Assembly (NCBI RefSeq): GCF_002858715.1
Contig: NZ_PJZH01000034.1
Span: 1 to 33,276 of the forward strand
DNA: 33,276 nt
Reading direction: 5' to 3'
Source of the DNA: Chimaeribacter coloradensis
Lineage (GTDB): Bacteria > Pseudomonadota > Gammaproteobacteria > Enterobacterales > Enterobacteriaceae
Position numbers and translations under genes: made by a program
Shown here: positions 26,185-33,276 of the stretch, one piece after another
Layout of the letters: every line of letters starts with the position of its first letter
How positions within the stretch are numbered: position 1 is the stretch's first letter
Notes under the pieces: model-generated
Databases searched by the model: none
Told to the model about the DNA's origin: nothing
What the model saw: only the letters and a program-made list of their open reading frames with translations

Positions 26185-28089
26185 TTACCCGCCCGGTTGC
26201 CAAATCGCGTCGCGCACGTGGATCGGGCGGGGCAGCAGGCCGAGGGCGTAGAAGCGGTCGGCAATGGTTTGCTGGTCGCGGATCACCTGGTTGTCCATCA
26301 GTTGGGTGCGGTGGCGGCGGCGGGCCAGCGCCTGCTCCAGGGCGGGTGAGGGCAGGCCGAGTTCACCGGCGAGGTGGCGGGCGGCCTGCGCCCGTTCGGT
26401 GTCGATGTAGTGGCCGGTCTGTTGCAGGGCGTGCAGCAGCGGCTGGAGGATGTCGGCGGAGCGGGCCGCGTAGTCGCGCCGTGCCAGATAAAACTGCTGG
26501 TTCAGCACCCGGTCCCGGCCGTCGGCAATCACCCGCAGGGTGCCGCTGCGCTCGGCGTCGCTGAGCAGCGGGTCCCACATCATCCAGGCGTCGGCGGCGT
26601 GGTAGTCGCTGGGGGCCAGCGGGTATTTCGGCGGCGCGTAAACAATGCGCACATCCTCCAGCGTTAACCCCTCTTCATCCAGCATCTGCACCAGCAGGTA
26701 GTGCACGTTCGACCCTTTGTTCACCATGATCCGCTTGCCGCGCAGGTCAGCCAGGGTGCGCACCGGGCTGTGGGCCGCCACCACCATCGCCACGCTTTGC
26801 GGGGCGGGCGGGTCGTAGGCCACATAGACCAGCGGGCTGCCGTCAGCCTGGGCGAAAATCGGCGGCACTTCGCCGGTGGTGCCGAAGTCGATCTCATTAT
26901 TCTGCAACGCCTGCAACAGTTGCGGCCCGGCCGGGAACTCGCTCCACAGCACCGAGACGTCATGCTGGGCGAACAGCGTCTCCAGGCTTTGCCGCGCTTT
27001 AAGGATGCCGAGGTTGCCGAACTTCTGGTAGCCGATGCGCAGCTCGCGCCCGGCGGGCGGGCGGGGCGGGGTGAGAGCCGGGTGGGCAGGCTTATTGCGC
27101 CCTTTGATCACCCCCATATTGGCAAGGTGGGTGCGCAAACTGTGGCGGCTGATGCCGAGCAGCGCTGCCGCCTGCATCTGGTTGCCGTCGCTGGCCGCCA
27201 GCGCGTGGCGCACCAGCGCATTCACCATACGCGGCAAGAGTTGCGGGGTGCCGCCGGCCAATTGCTGGCGGATGAACCCCTCCAGCCCGTCATCGGCACT
27301 GTCCGGCGCGGGCGCTTCCTGGTTCAGCCGCAGCTGGCGCGGGGTAATCTCGCGCTCTTTATTCAGCAGCACCGCATTATGCAGGGTGTTTTCCAGCTCG
27401 CGCACGTTGCCCGGCCAGCTGTAGCCGCGCAGCGTCTCCAGCGCTTCCGGTGAGAGCTGCATCTGCGGGCGGCCGAGGCGGCGGGCATACAGCTTGAGGA
27501 AATGTGCCGCCAACACCGGAATATCCTCACGGCGCTGGCGCAGCGGCGGCAGGGTCACCGCCGCCACGTTCAGCCGGTAGTAGAGATCCTCCCGGAACCG
27601 TTTCTCGCGGATCGCCTGCGCCAGATCGACATGGGTGGCGGCAATCACCCGCACGTTGATGCGCACCGGCTGGCGGGAGCCGACGCGGGTAATCTCACGC
27701 TCCTGCAACACCCGCAGCAGCTTGACCTGAAGCGACAGGCTCAGCTCGCCGATCTCATCCAGCAGCAGGGTGCCGCCTTCTGCTGCCTCAAACCAGCCCT
27801 GCTGCCGCTGATCCGCGCCGGTAAACGCCCCCTTCTCATGCCCGAACAGCTCCGCTTCCGCCAGGCTTTCGCTCAATGCGCCGCAGTTTACCGCCAGAAA
27901 AGGTTGCTGACGCCGCGCGCTGTGGTGATGCAGATAGCGCGCCACCACCTCTTTGCCGGTGCCGGTTTCGCCCACAATCAGCACGGTGGCATCGGTGGGG
28001 GCCAGCTGGTCAAGCAGGCTCTGGAACGCCACAGAGGCGGGGTCGATCAGCACCGGGTGATCGGCGGCATAAGGCAGCGGGCTTGGCAT
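26185..28089 (-). CDS. Sigma-54 activator fused to an SsuA-like sulfonate-binding domain
   Basis: This 634-residue fusion has a short N-terminal lead, an AAA+ sigma-54 activator domain with Walker A GETGTGKE (40-47), GAFTGA (87-92), Walker B LLLDE (108-112) and WPGNVRELEN (225-234), and a Fis-type HTH (about 302-325). A linker rich in Pro leads to a full SsuA-type solute-binding domain (349-634: RELRIGYQKFGN, WSEFPAGPQLLQAL, IDFGTTGEVPPIFAQADGSPLVYVAYDPP). There is no signal peptide, so that domain must work in the cytoplasm, presumably as sensor for an alkanesulfonate-like ligand. The ATG at 28089 has AGGAG 8 bases upstream; in-frame sequence to 28257 would read through the operator. It faces the sulfur operon and very likely activates it. 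Confidence 0.9.
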   Translation of the reverse strand: MPSPLPYAADHPVLIDPASVAFQSLLDQLAPTDATVLIVGETGTGKEVVARYLHHHSARRQQPFLAVNCGALSESLAEAELFGHEKGAFTGADQRQQGWFEAAEGGTLLLDEIGELSLSLQVKLLRVLQEREITRVGSRQPVRINVRVIAATHVDLAQAIREKRFREDLYYRLNVAAVTLPPLRQRREDIPVLAAHFLKLYARRLGRPQMQLSPEALETLRGYSWPGNVRELENTLHNAVLLNKEREITPRQLRLNQEAPAPDSADDGLEGFIRQQLAGGTPQLLPRMVNALVRHALAASDGNQMQAAALLGISRHSLRTHLANMGVIKGRNKPAHPALTPPRPPAGRELRIGYQKFGNLGILKARQSLETLFAQHDVSVLWSEFPAGPQLLQALQNNEIDFGTTGEVPPIFAQADGSPLVYVAYDPPAPQSVAMVVAAHSPVRTLADLRGKRIMVNKGSNVHYLLVQMLDEEGLTLEDVRIVYAPPKYPLAPSDYHAADAWMMWDPLLSDAERSGTLRVIADGRDRVLNQQFYLARRDYAARSADILQPLLHALQQTGHYIDTERAQAARHLAGELGLPSPALEQALARRRHRTQLMDNQVIRDQQTIADRFYALGLLPRPIHVRDAIWQPGG

Positions 28090-28169
28090 GGTGTGAACTC
28101 CTGACGGCAAGGGTGGGAAAAGCTTATCCCACTGCAACGCGCCGGACGAGAGGGGCAGAGGCCACCGGC

Positions 28170-28215
28170 GTTGCAAATGCAACAGCCTGCGCAGGCCGGT
28201 TGTTGCATTTGCAAC
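28170..28215. promoter_or_regulatory. Paired palindromes, probable upstream activator sites
   Basis: GTTGCAAATGCAAC (28170-28183) and GTTGCATTTGCAAC (28202-28215) are near-perfect palindromes and exact reverse complements of each other. Their centres are 32 bp apart, about three helical turns, with a GCCTGC/GCAGGC palindrome between. They lie about 98 and 130 bp upstream of the predicted sigma-54 start site, a normal distance for enhancer sites, and 80-125 bp upstream of the activator's own ATG, so autoregulation is possible. Confidence 0.75.
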
Positions 28216-28260
28216 AACGCGGAGAGTTGCCGGCTTCCACAACGCGTTGAAAATCATAAA

Positions 28261-28273
28261 TAAATTATTGATG
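28261..28273 (-). promoter_or_regulatory. Candidate IHF-binding site
   Basis: Read on the minus strand, 28273-28261 matches the IHF consensus WATCAANNNNTTR at all specified positions except the first W. It lies between the paired palindromes and the sigma-54 promoter, where IHF bends DNA in many sigma-54 systems, although closer to the -24 element than usual. Confidence 0.4.
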
Positions 28274-28278
28274 CGGAA

Positions 28279-28295
28279 TTGGCACGCATTCTGCT
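28279..28295 (+). promoter_or_regulatory. Sigma-54 (RpoN) promoter of the sulfur operon
   Basis: TTGGCACG followed by CATTCTGCT gives the invariant GG (28281-28282) and GC (28293-28294) with exactly 10 bases between. Only one position of the TTGCW half deviates. Transcription should start near 28306, about 58 bases before ssuD. Confidence 0.8.
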
Positions 28296-28363
28296 TTCTC
28301 TTTTATAACCAAACTCGGATATTCATTCGATAAATAACAGATAACGTTATATAGGAATCACAT

Positions 28364-29521
28364 ATGAGCCAGGCAGCAGACGGGACAATCAAAGTTTTCT
28401 GGTTTTTACCGACCCACGGTGACGGCCGCTATCTGGGCACCACGCAAGGCGGTCGCCCGGTTGATTTACAGTATTTACAACAGGTTGCGCTGGCCGCGGA
28501 TAACCTCGGCTACTACGGCGTGCTGATCCCGACCGGCAAAAGCTGCGAGGACTCCTGGCTGGTGGCCTCGGCGCTGGCCCCGATCACCCGGCGGCTGCGT
28601 TACCTGGTGGCGGTGCGCCCCGGTTTGCAACCACCCAGCCTGGCGGCGCGCATGGCCGCGACGCTGGACCGGCTCTCCGAAGGGCGTTTGCTGATTAACG
28701 TGGTGACCGGCGGCGACCCGGTGGAGAACAAAGGCGACGGCATTTTCCTGAGCCATACTGAACGTTATGAAGTCACGGAAGAGTTCCTGAACGTCTACTC
28801 CCGTCTGCTCAAAGGCGAAAAAGTGGACTTCGAAGGCAAGCACATCCACGTCGAAGGGGCGGAGATCCTCTTCCCGCCGGTGCAGGAGAACGGCCCGCCG
28901 CTCTACTTCGGCGGCTCTTCACCGGAAGCGATCGACGTCGCTGCCGGGCAGATTGACAGCTACCTGACCTGGGGCGAGCCGGTAGAGCAGGTGGCCGAGA
29001 AGATTGCGGTGGTGCGCCAGCGGGCAGAGGCGCGCGGCCGCACCCTGAGTTACGGCATCCGCCTGCATGTGATTGTGCGGGAGACGGAAGAGGAGGCATG
29101 GGCCGCCGCCGACCGCCTGATCGCCCATGTGGATGAAGAGACCATCGCCGCGGCGCAGAAGATCTTCGCCCGCATGGACTCCACCGGGCAGGCGCGCATG
29201 AGCGCATTGCATCAAGGCTCGCGTGACGGCCTGCGCATCGGCCCGAACCTCTGGGCGGGCGTCGGGCTGGTGCGCGGCGGCGCGGGCACCGCGCTGGTGG
29301 GCAGCCCGGAGCAGGTGGCCGAGCGCATCCGCGAATATCAGGCGCTGGGGATCGAGAACTTCATCCTCTCTGGTTACCCGCACCTGGAAGAGGCGCACCG
29401 TTTTGCCGAGCTGGTGATGCCGCTGCTGCCGCTGGACAGTGCCGCCCAGCCGCGGGCGCGCACCGTGAACACCGGGCCGTTTGGGGAAACCATCGGCGGC
29501 GATAAGCGACCGGGAAAATAG
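28364..29521 (+). CDS. ssuD: FMNH2-dependent alkanesulfonate monooxygenase SsuD
   Basis: This 385-residue luciferase-like TIM-barrel enzyme cleaves alkanesulfonates to sulfite and an aldehyde with reduced FMN and oxygen in the cytoplasm. Extensive identity with E. coli SsuD is visible: [11 protein letters not shown]-like start, IPTG-SCED (active-site region Cys61), VTGGDP, SERY-type loop, [24 protein letters not shown] (Arg/His around 233-235), [17 protein letters not shown] and [11 protein letters not shown]. It is first in the sigma-54-controlled operon. The usual partner flavin reductase SsuE and the SsuABC importer are not in the window, so reduced flavin must come from elsewhere or from a downstream product. 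Confidence 0.93.
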   Translation: MSQAADGTIKVFWFLPTHGDGRYLGTTQGGRPVDLQYLQQVALAADNLGYYGVLIPTGKSCEDSWLVASALAPITRRLRYLVAVRPGLQPPSLAARMAATLDRLSEGRLLINVVTGGDPVENKGDGIFLSHTERYEVTEEFLNVYSRLLKGEKVDFEGKHIHVEGAEILFPPVQENGPPLYFGGSSPEAIDVAAGQIDSYLTWGEPVEQVAEKIAVVRQRAEARGRTLSYGIRLHVIVRETEEEAWAAADRLIAHVDEETIAAAQKIFARMDSTGQARMSALHQGSRDGLRIGPNLWAGVGLVRGGAGTALVGSPEQVAERIREYQALGIENFILSGYPHLEEAHRFAELVMPLLPLDSAAQPRARTVNTGPFGETIGGDKRPGK

Positions 29522-29571
29522 GTTTCCGGGCGGACTGTCGCCCGTTCCCTCTGCCTTCAAAGGAGCATGTG

Positions 29572-30678
29572 ATGCCTGAGCAACCGAACCGTACTGCCCC
29601 TATCCAGTTTGCCTACTGGGTGCCGAATGTCTCCGGCGGGCTGGTGGTCAGTAAGATCCCGCAGCGCACCGGCTGGGATGCGGAGTACAACCGTACCCTG
29701 GCGCAGATCGCCGAACGCGCGGGGTTTGATTACGCCCTGACCCAGATCCGCTTTACCGCCGGTTACGGGGCGGATAACCAGCACGAGTCGGTGGCCTTTT
29801 CCCAGGCGCTGCTGGGCGCAACGACGCGGCTGAAAGTGATCGCCGCATTGCTGCCCGGCCCCTGGCACCCGACGCTGGCGGCCAAACAGATCGCCACCAT
29901 CAGCCACCTCAGCCAGGCGCGTATTGCGGTGAACATTGTCAGCGGCTGGTTCCGCGGCGAGTTCAAGGCGATAGGCGAACCCTGGCTCGACCACGAAGAG
30001 CGTTACCTGCGCTCCGAGGAGTTTATCCGCTGCCTGCGGGGGATCTGGCAACAGGAGAGCTTTACCTTCGCCGGGGATTTCTACCGCTACCGCGACTATG
30101 TGATGAAACCCAAACCGCTCGACCCGTTGCCGGAAATTTTCCAGGGCGGCAGTTCGCGGGCGGCACGGGACATGGCGGCCCGGGTCTCGGACTGGTACTT
30201 CACCAACGGCAACAGCGTGGAGAATATCCGCCGCCAGATCGACGACATCCAGGCCAAAGCCCGGGAGAACGGCCATCAGGTGAAGATTGGGGTCAATGGG
30301 TTTGTCATCGCCCGTGACAGTGAGCAGGAGGCGCAACAGGTGCTGCACACGATTCTGGCGCACGCCGATCCGGCGGCGGTGCAGGGCTTCCACCATGAGG
30401 TGCAGAATGCCGGGCGCGCCTCGCCGGAGGGCGAGGGCAACTGGGCGGCCTCAACGCTGGAGGATCTGGTGCAATACAACGACGGGTTCAAAACCAACCT
30501 GATCGGCACGCCGCAGCAGATCGCGGAGCGCATCATCGCCTATAAAAATGCCGGTACGGATCTGATGCTGCTTGGCTTCCTGCATTTTCAGGAGGAGGTG
30601 GAGTACTTCGGCCGGGAAGTGCTGCCTCTGGTGCGGGCGCTGGAGCAACAGCAGCAGGCGGTGGCGGAGCATGGCTAA
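29572..30678 (+). CDS. sfnG: FMNH2-dependent dimethylsulfone monooxygenase SfnG
   Basis: This luciferase-like flavin monooxygenase of about 368 residues closely follows SfnG of Pseudomonas putida: FAYWVPNVSGGLVVSKIPQRT, YALTQIRFTAGYGA, QHESV, KVIAALLPGPWHP, AVNIVSGWFRGEF and EIFQGGSS. SfnG converts dimethylsulfone to methanesulfinate, which can feed methanesulfonate and SsuD/MsuD-type enzymes. The ATG at 29572 is chosen over a GTG at 29569 because AGGAG sits 6 bases before it. It lies 50 bases after ssuD, and its stop overlaps the start of the next gene, so all are likely one operon. Confidence 0.93.
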   Translation: MPEQPNRTAPIQFAYWVPNVSGGLVVSKIPQRTGWDAEYNRTLAQIAERAGFDYALTQIRFTAGYGADNQHESVAFSQALLGATTRLKVIAALLPGPWHPTLAAKQIATISHLSQARIAVNIVSGWFRGEFKAIGEPWLDHEERYLRSEEFIRCLRGIWQQESFTFAGDFYRYRDYVMKPKPLDPLPEIFQGGSSRAARDMAARVSDWYFTNGNSVENIRRQIDDIQAKARENGHQVKIGVNGFVIARDSEQEAQQVLHTILAHADPAAVQGFHHEVQNAGRASPEGEGNWAASTLEDLVQYNDGFKTNLIGTPQQIAERIIAYKNAGTDLMLLGFLHFQEEVEYFGREVLPLVRALEQQQQAVAEHG

Positions 30679-32074
30679 GCCGCGGGTGGTGATCATCGGC
30701 GGCGGCTTCACCGGTACGGCGCTGGCGATCCATCTGGCGCGCCTCAGCCCGGAGGGGCTGGCGATCACGCTGGTGGAGCCGCGCCCGCTGCCCGGCCACG
30801 GCGTCGCCTATTCGGCGCAGGACCCGGCGCACCGCATCAATGTGCCGGCCGGGCGGATGTTCCTCTCCGCGGCGGAGCAGGGGGAGTTTGAGCGCTGGTA
30901 CCAAAGCAGCCCCGCCTTCGCCGATGACCCGGCCGCGCACTGGGAAGACGGCAAACTCTACCCGCAGCGCGCCGCGTTTGGCCGCTTTGTGGCGGAGAAA
31001 TTCTTTGAGGCGGCGGCCACCACGCCTTCGACGCTGCGCCATCTGCGTGACCGGGCGACGCGCCTGCACGGCTGCACCGTGGAGACCGCCGGCGGCATTG
31101 AACTGCGCGCCGAAGCGGTGGTGCTGGCCATCAGCCACCCGCCGCCCGCGCTGCCCGGCTCCGTGGCGCACGCGCTGGGCAACAGCCCGGCGCTGATTGC
31201 TGACCCGTGGCTGCCCGGCGCGCTGGACGCCATTGGTGAACGGGAGCGGGTGGCGGTTATCGGTACCGGCCTGAGCATGGCGGATGTGGTGGCCTCGCTG
31301 CACCGGCGCGGCCACCGCGGCCCGTTGATCGCCTTCTCGCGCCGCGGCCTGCTGCCACGCCCCAATGCACGCGGCGACTATGCACCCTGGCCGTTCCTGC
31401 CGGCCACGCTGCCGCAGCTCTCCCTGCGCGGCTGGCTGCGGCGTACCCGGCAGGAGATCGCCGCGGCGGCGGAGCTGGGCGTCAGCTGGCAGGCGGTGCT
31501 GGACGAGGTGCGCGCGCGTGGCCAGCAGATCTGGCCGTCGCTGTCGCTCAAGGATCAGAAACAGTTTTTGCGCCACCTGCGCCCGTGGTGGGATGTTCAC
31601 CGCTACCGCATCGCGCCGCAGGTGGCCGCCGCCATCGGCAACGCGCAGGCCGAAGGGCGGTTGCAGGTGCTGGCCGCGCGGTTGCAGCACCTCGCACCGC
31701 ACGGTGACGCCGTCACGCTCTCCCTGCAACTGCGCCACGGCGGCACGCAGCAACATCAGGTTGACCGGGTGATCGTCACCACCGGCCCGGCGCACGGCGC
31801 GCTGCTGGAGAGCCAGCCGCTGCTGCACCAGCTTGAGCGCCAGGGCGTGTTACAGGCCGATCCCCTCGGCCTCGGCATTCTGGTAAACGGCCATGCTGAA
31901 ACCCTGAACCGGCAGGGCGAGGCCAACCCGCGCCTGCTGGTGGCCGGCCCGGCGGCACGCGGCCGCTTCGGCGAGCTGATGGGGCTGCCGCAGGTGGCCG
32001 AACATGCCGAGGCGGTGGCCCGCCGCCTGCTGCATAACCTGCACACCGGCGGGCGATGTCCCGCGTCACGCTGA
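30671..32074 (+). CDS. FAD/NAD(P)-binding oxidoreductase of unknown role
   Basis: This 467-residue two-dinucleotide-fold protein of the NAD_binding_9 type has an N-terminal FAD loop IIGGGFTGTALAIHLA (about 6-21), PLPGHGVAYS and INVPAGRMFLS, and a second nucleotide loop VAVIGTGLSMADVV. The ATG at 30671 lies inside the sfnG 3' end with GGAG just before it, implying translational coupling. Such proteins are often annotated only as FAD/NAD(P)-binding. Placed between two reduced-flavin monooxygenases, it might supply electrons or act on a sulfur intermediate; this is inference and no substrate can be read from the sequence. Confidence 0.82.
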   Translation: MAKPRVVIIGGGFTGTALAIHLARLSPEGLAITLVEPRPLPGHGVAYSAQDPAHRINVPAGRMFLSAAEQGEFERWYQSSPAFADDPAAHWEDGKLYPQRAAFGRFVAEKFFEAAATTPSTLRHLRDRATRLHGCTVETAGGIELRAEAVVLAISHPPPALPGSVAHALGNSPALIADPWLPGALDAIGERERVAVIGTGLSMADVVASLHRRGHRGPLIAFSRRGLLPRPNARGDYAPWPFLPATLPQLSLRGWLRRTRQEIAAAAELGVSWQAVLDEVRARGQQIWPSLSLKDQKQFLRHLRPWWDVHRYRIAPQVAAAIGNAQAEGRLQVLAARLQHLAPHGDAVTLSLQLRHGGTQQHQVDRVIVTTGPAHGALLESQPLLHQLERQGVLQADPLGLGILVNGHAETLNRQGEANPRLLVAGPAARGRFGELMGLPQVAEHAEAVARRLLHNLHTGGRCPASR

Positions 32075-32104
32075 TCCCTGATTTCCCCCTTTACTGACCC
32101 CCTG

Positions 32105-32131
32105 CCCGTGCGGGCCAACCGGCCCGGCGGG
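32105..32131 (+). other. Intercistronic GC hairpin
   Basis: GGGCC (32112-32116) pairs with GGCCC (32121-32125) around AACC; outer CCCG (32105-32108) and CGGG (32128-32131) can extend it. It is followed by a short TTTT just before the ribosome site of the next gene. It could be a weak attenuator or an mRNA-stabilising stem. Confidence 0.35.
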
Positions 32132-32149
32132 TGCCTTTTGGAGAATGTT

Positions 32150-33276
32150 ATGTCTCAGCAACCGACCGTGCCTGGAAAACGTGAAATCCGCCTTAATGCT
32201 TTCGACATGAACTGTGTCGGCCACCAGTCCCCCGGGCTGTGGGCGCACCCGCGCGACCGCTCCTGGGAGTATAAGGATCTGGCCTACTGGACCGATCTGG
32301 CGCGCCTGCTGGAGCGCGGCAAGTTCGACGGCCTGTTTATCGCCGATGTGCTCGGCGTGTATGACGTGCTCAACGGCAGCGGCGAGGCCGCCATCCGCCA
32401 GGCGACGCAGGTGCCGGTAAACGACCCGCTGGCGCTGATCACCCCGATGGCGCTGGTGACGGAGCACCTCGGCTTCGGCCTTACCGCCTCGCTGTCGTTT
32501 GAGCACCCGTACCCCTTCGCCCGCCGCCTCTCCACGCTCGATCACCTCACCAAAGGGCGCATCGGCTGGAACATCGTCACCTCCTACCTGGAGAGCGGCG
32601 CACGCAACCTCGGCCATTCGGCGCAGAGCGACCACGATGCGCGCTACGACTATGCCGATGAATATTTGCAGGTGGTCTACAAGCTGCTGGAAGGAAGCTG
32701 GGAAGAGGGCGCGGTGCTGCGTGACCGCGAACGCCGCCTCTTCAGCGACCCGGGCAAAATCCACCCGATTAACCATCAGGGCACCTTCTTTCAGGTGCCG
32801 GGGATGCACCTGTGCGAACCCTCGCCGCAGCGCACGCCGGTGCTCTATCAGGCCGGGGCGTCGAGCCGCGGCAAGCAGTTTGCCGCCGAACATGCCGAGT
32901 GTGTGTTTGTGGCTGCGCCGTCTAAAGTGCTGCTGAAGAAGACGGTGGCGGACATCCGCCGCCGCGCCGCCGAAGCGGGACGCGACCCGCGCAGTGTGCT
33001 GATCTTCAACCTGCAAACGGTGATTGTCGGCGAAACGGACAAACAGGCGCAGGCCAAATGGCAGGAGTACAAATCCTACGTCAGCTATGAGGGCGCGCTG
33101 GCGCTGATCTCCGGCTGGACGGGCATCGATTTCGGCCAGTATGCGCCGGACCAGGTGCTGAAACACCTGCACACCAACGCCATCCAGTCTGCGGTGGAGA
33201 CCTTCTCGACGGCTGATCCCAACCGCCAGTGGACGGTGCAGGCGCTGGCGGACTGGGTCGGCATCGGCGGATTTTG
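32150..33276 (+). CDS. NtaA/SnaA/DszA/DmoA-family FMN-dependent monooxygenase (3' end missing)
   Basis: An open frame runs from the ATG at 32150 (GGAG 6 bases upstream) through the window edge, giving 375 codons of a family usually around 450. Family marks are RLNAFDMNCVGHQSPGLWAHP, YWTDLARLLERGKFDGLFIADVLGVYD, SFEHPYPFARRLSTLDHLTKGRIGWNIVTSYLESGARNLG, HEGTFF-like NHQGTFFQVPGMHLCEPSPQRTPVLYQAGASSRGKQFAAEHAECVFV. Members oxidise nitrilotriacetate, pristinamycin, dibenzothiophene sulfone or dimethylsulfide with reduced FMN. Next to sfnG and ssuD, an organosulfur substrate such as dimethylsulfide is plausible but unproven. Confidence 0.9.
   Translation, partial: MSQQPTVPGKREIRLNAFDMNCVGHQSPGLWAHPRDRSWEYKDLAYWTDLARLLERGKFDGLFIADVLGVYDVLNGSGEAAIRQATQVPVNDPLALITPMALVTEHLGFGLTASLSFEHPYPFARRLSTLDHLTKGRIGWNIVTSYLESGARNLGHSAQSDHDARYDYADEYLQVVYKLLEGSWEEGAVLRDRERRLFSDPGKIHPINHQGTFFQVPGMHLCEPSPQRTPVLYQAGASSRGKQFAAEHAECVFVAAPSKVLLKKTVADIRRRAAEAGRDPRSVLIFNLQTVIVGETDKQAQAKWQEYKSYVSYEGALALISGWTGIDFGQYAPDQVLKHLHTNAIQSAVETFSTADPNRQWTVQALADWVGIGGF

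Noticed and set aside
28090-28257. N-terminal extension of the sigma-54 activator up to 28257
   Set aside because: It would translate through the paired palindromes and has no ribosome site, while the ATG at 28089 has AGGAG at good spacing.

Overview
The window reads as chromosomal DNA of a member of the Enterobacterales. ProP with its C-terminal coiled-coil tail, KatN-type manganese catalase, SsuD, VgrG and the membrane-bound gluconate-type dehydrogenase all look enterobacterial. Base composition is GC-rich by eye except in a few spacers and in the N-terminal part of one autotransporter gene. I cannot fix the genus. No tRNA, rRNA, CRISPR array, transposase or integrase was seen.

Layout. (1) 1-3356, minus strand: the start of a type VI secretion vgrG cut by the window edge, a manganese catalase (katN) and the osmolyte/H+ symporter proP. 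(2) 3357-9433, plus strand: after an 800-base spacer comes a compact seven-gene cluster for a periplasmic tryptophan-tryptophylquinone (TTQ) amine dehydrogenase, closest by motif to aralkylamine dehydrogenase. It holds the large subunit, the MauE- and MauD-type maturation factors, the small TTQ subunit, two monohaem cytochromes c and a CotA/bilirubin-oxidase-like multicopper oxidase. The last three could form a dedicated electron outlet to oxygen. (3) 9384-14245, minus strand: a CHASE4-PAS-GGDEF-EAL cyclic-di-GMP protein whose 3' end overlaps the oxidase gene, a general-stress FMN-binding-fold protein, an exported DsrE-family protein and a GNAT acetyltransferase. (4) 14409-16604, plus strand: a family 3 glycoside hydrolase. 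(5) 16669-21606, minus strand: a 1645-residue autotransporter with tandem 24-residue repeats. (6) 22024-25882, minus strand: a three-subunit periplasmic FAD sugar-acid dehydrogenase (gamma, FAD and triple-haem subunits). (7) 26185-33276: a divergent sulfur-scavenging locus.

The most unusual part is region 7. A sigma-54 activator gene (minus strand) encodes AAA+ and Fis-type HTH domains fused to a C-terminal SsuA-like alkanesulfonate-binding domain with no export signal. It faces an operon of ssuD, sfnG, an FAD/NAD(P)-binding protein and an NtaA/DmoA-type flavin monooxygenase. The spacer carries two 14-bp palindromes 32 bp apart, an IHF-like site and a GG-N10-GC sigma-54 promoter. I infer that the activator reads an organosulfur ligand directly in the cytoplasm and switches on the desulfonation operon.
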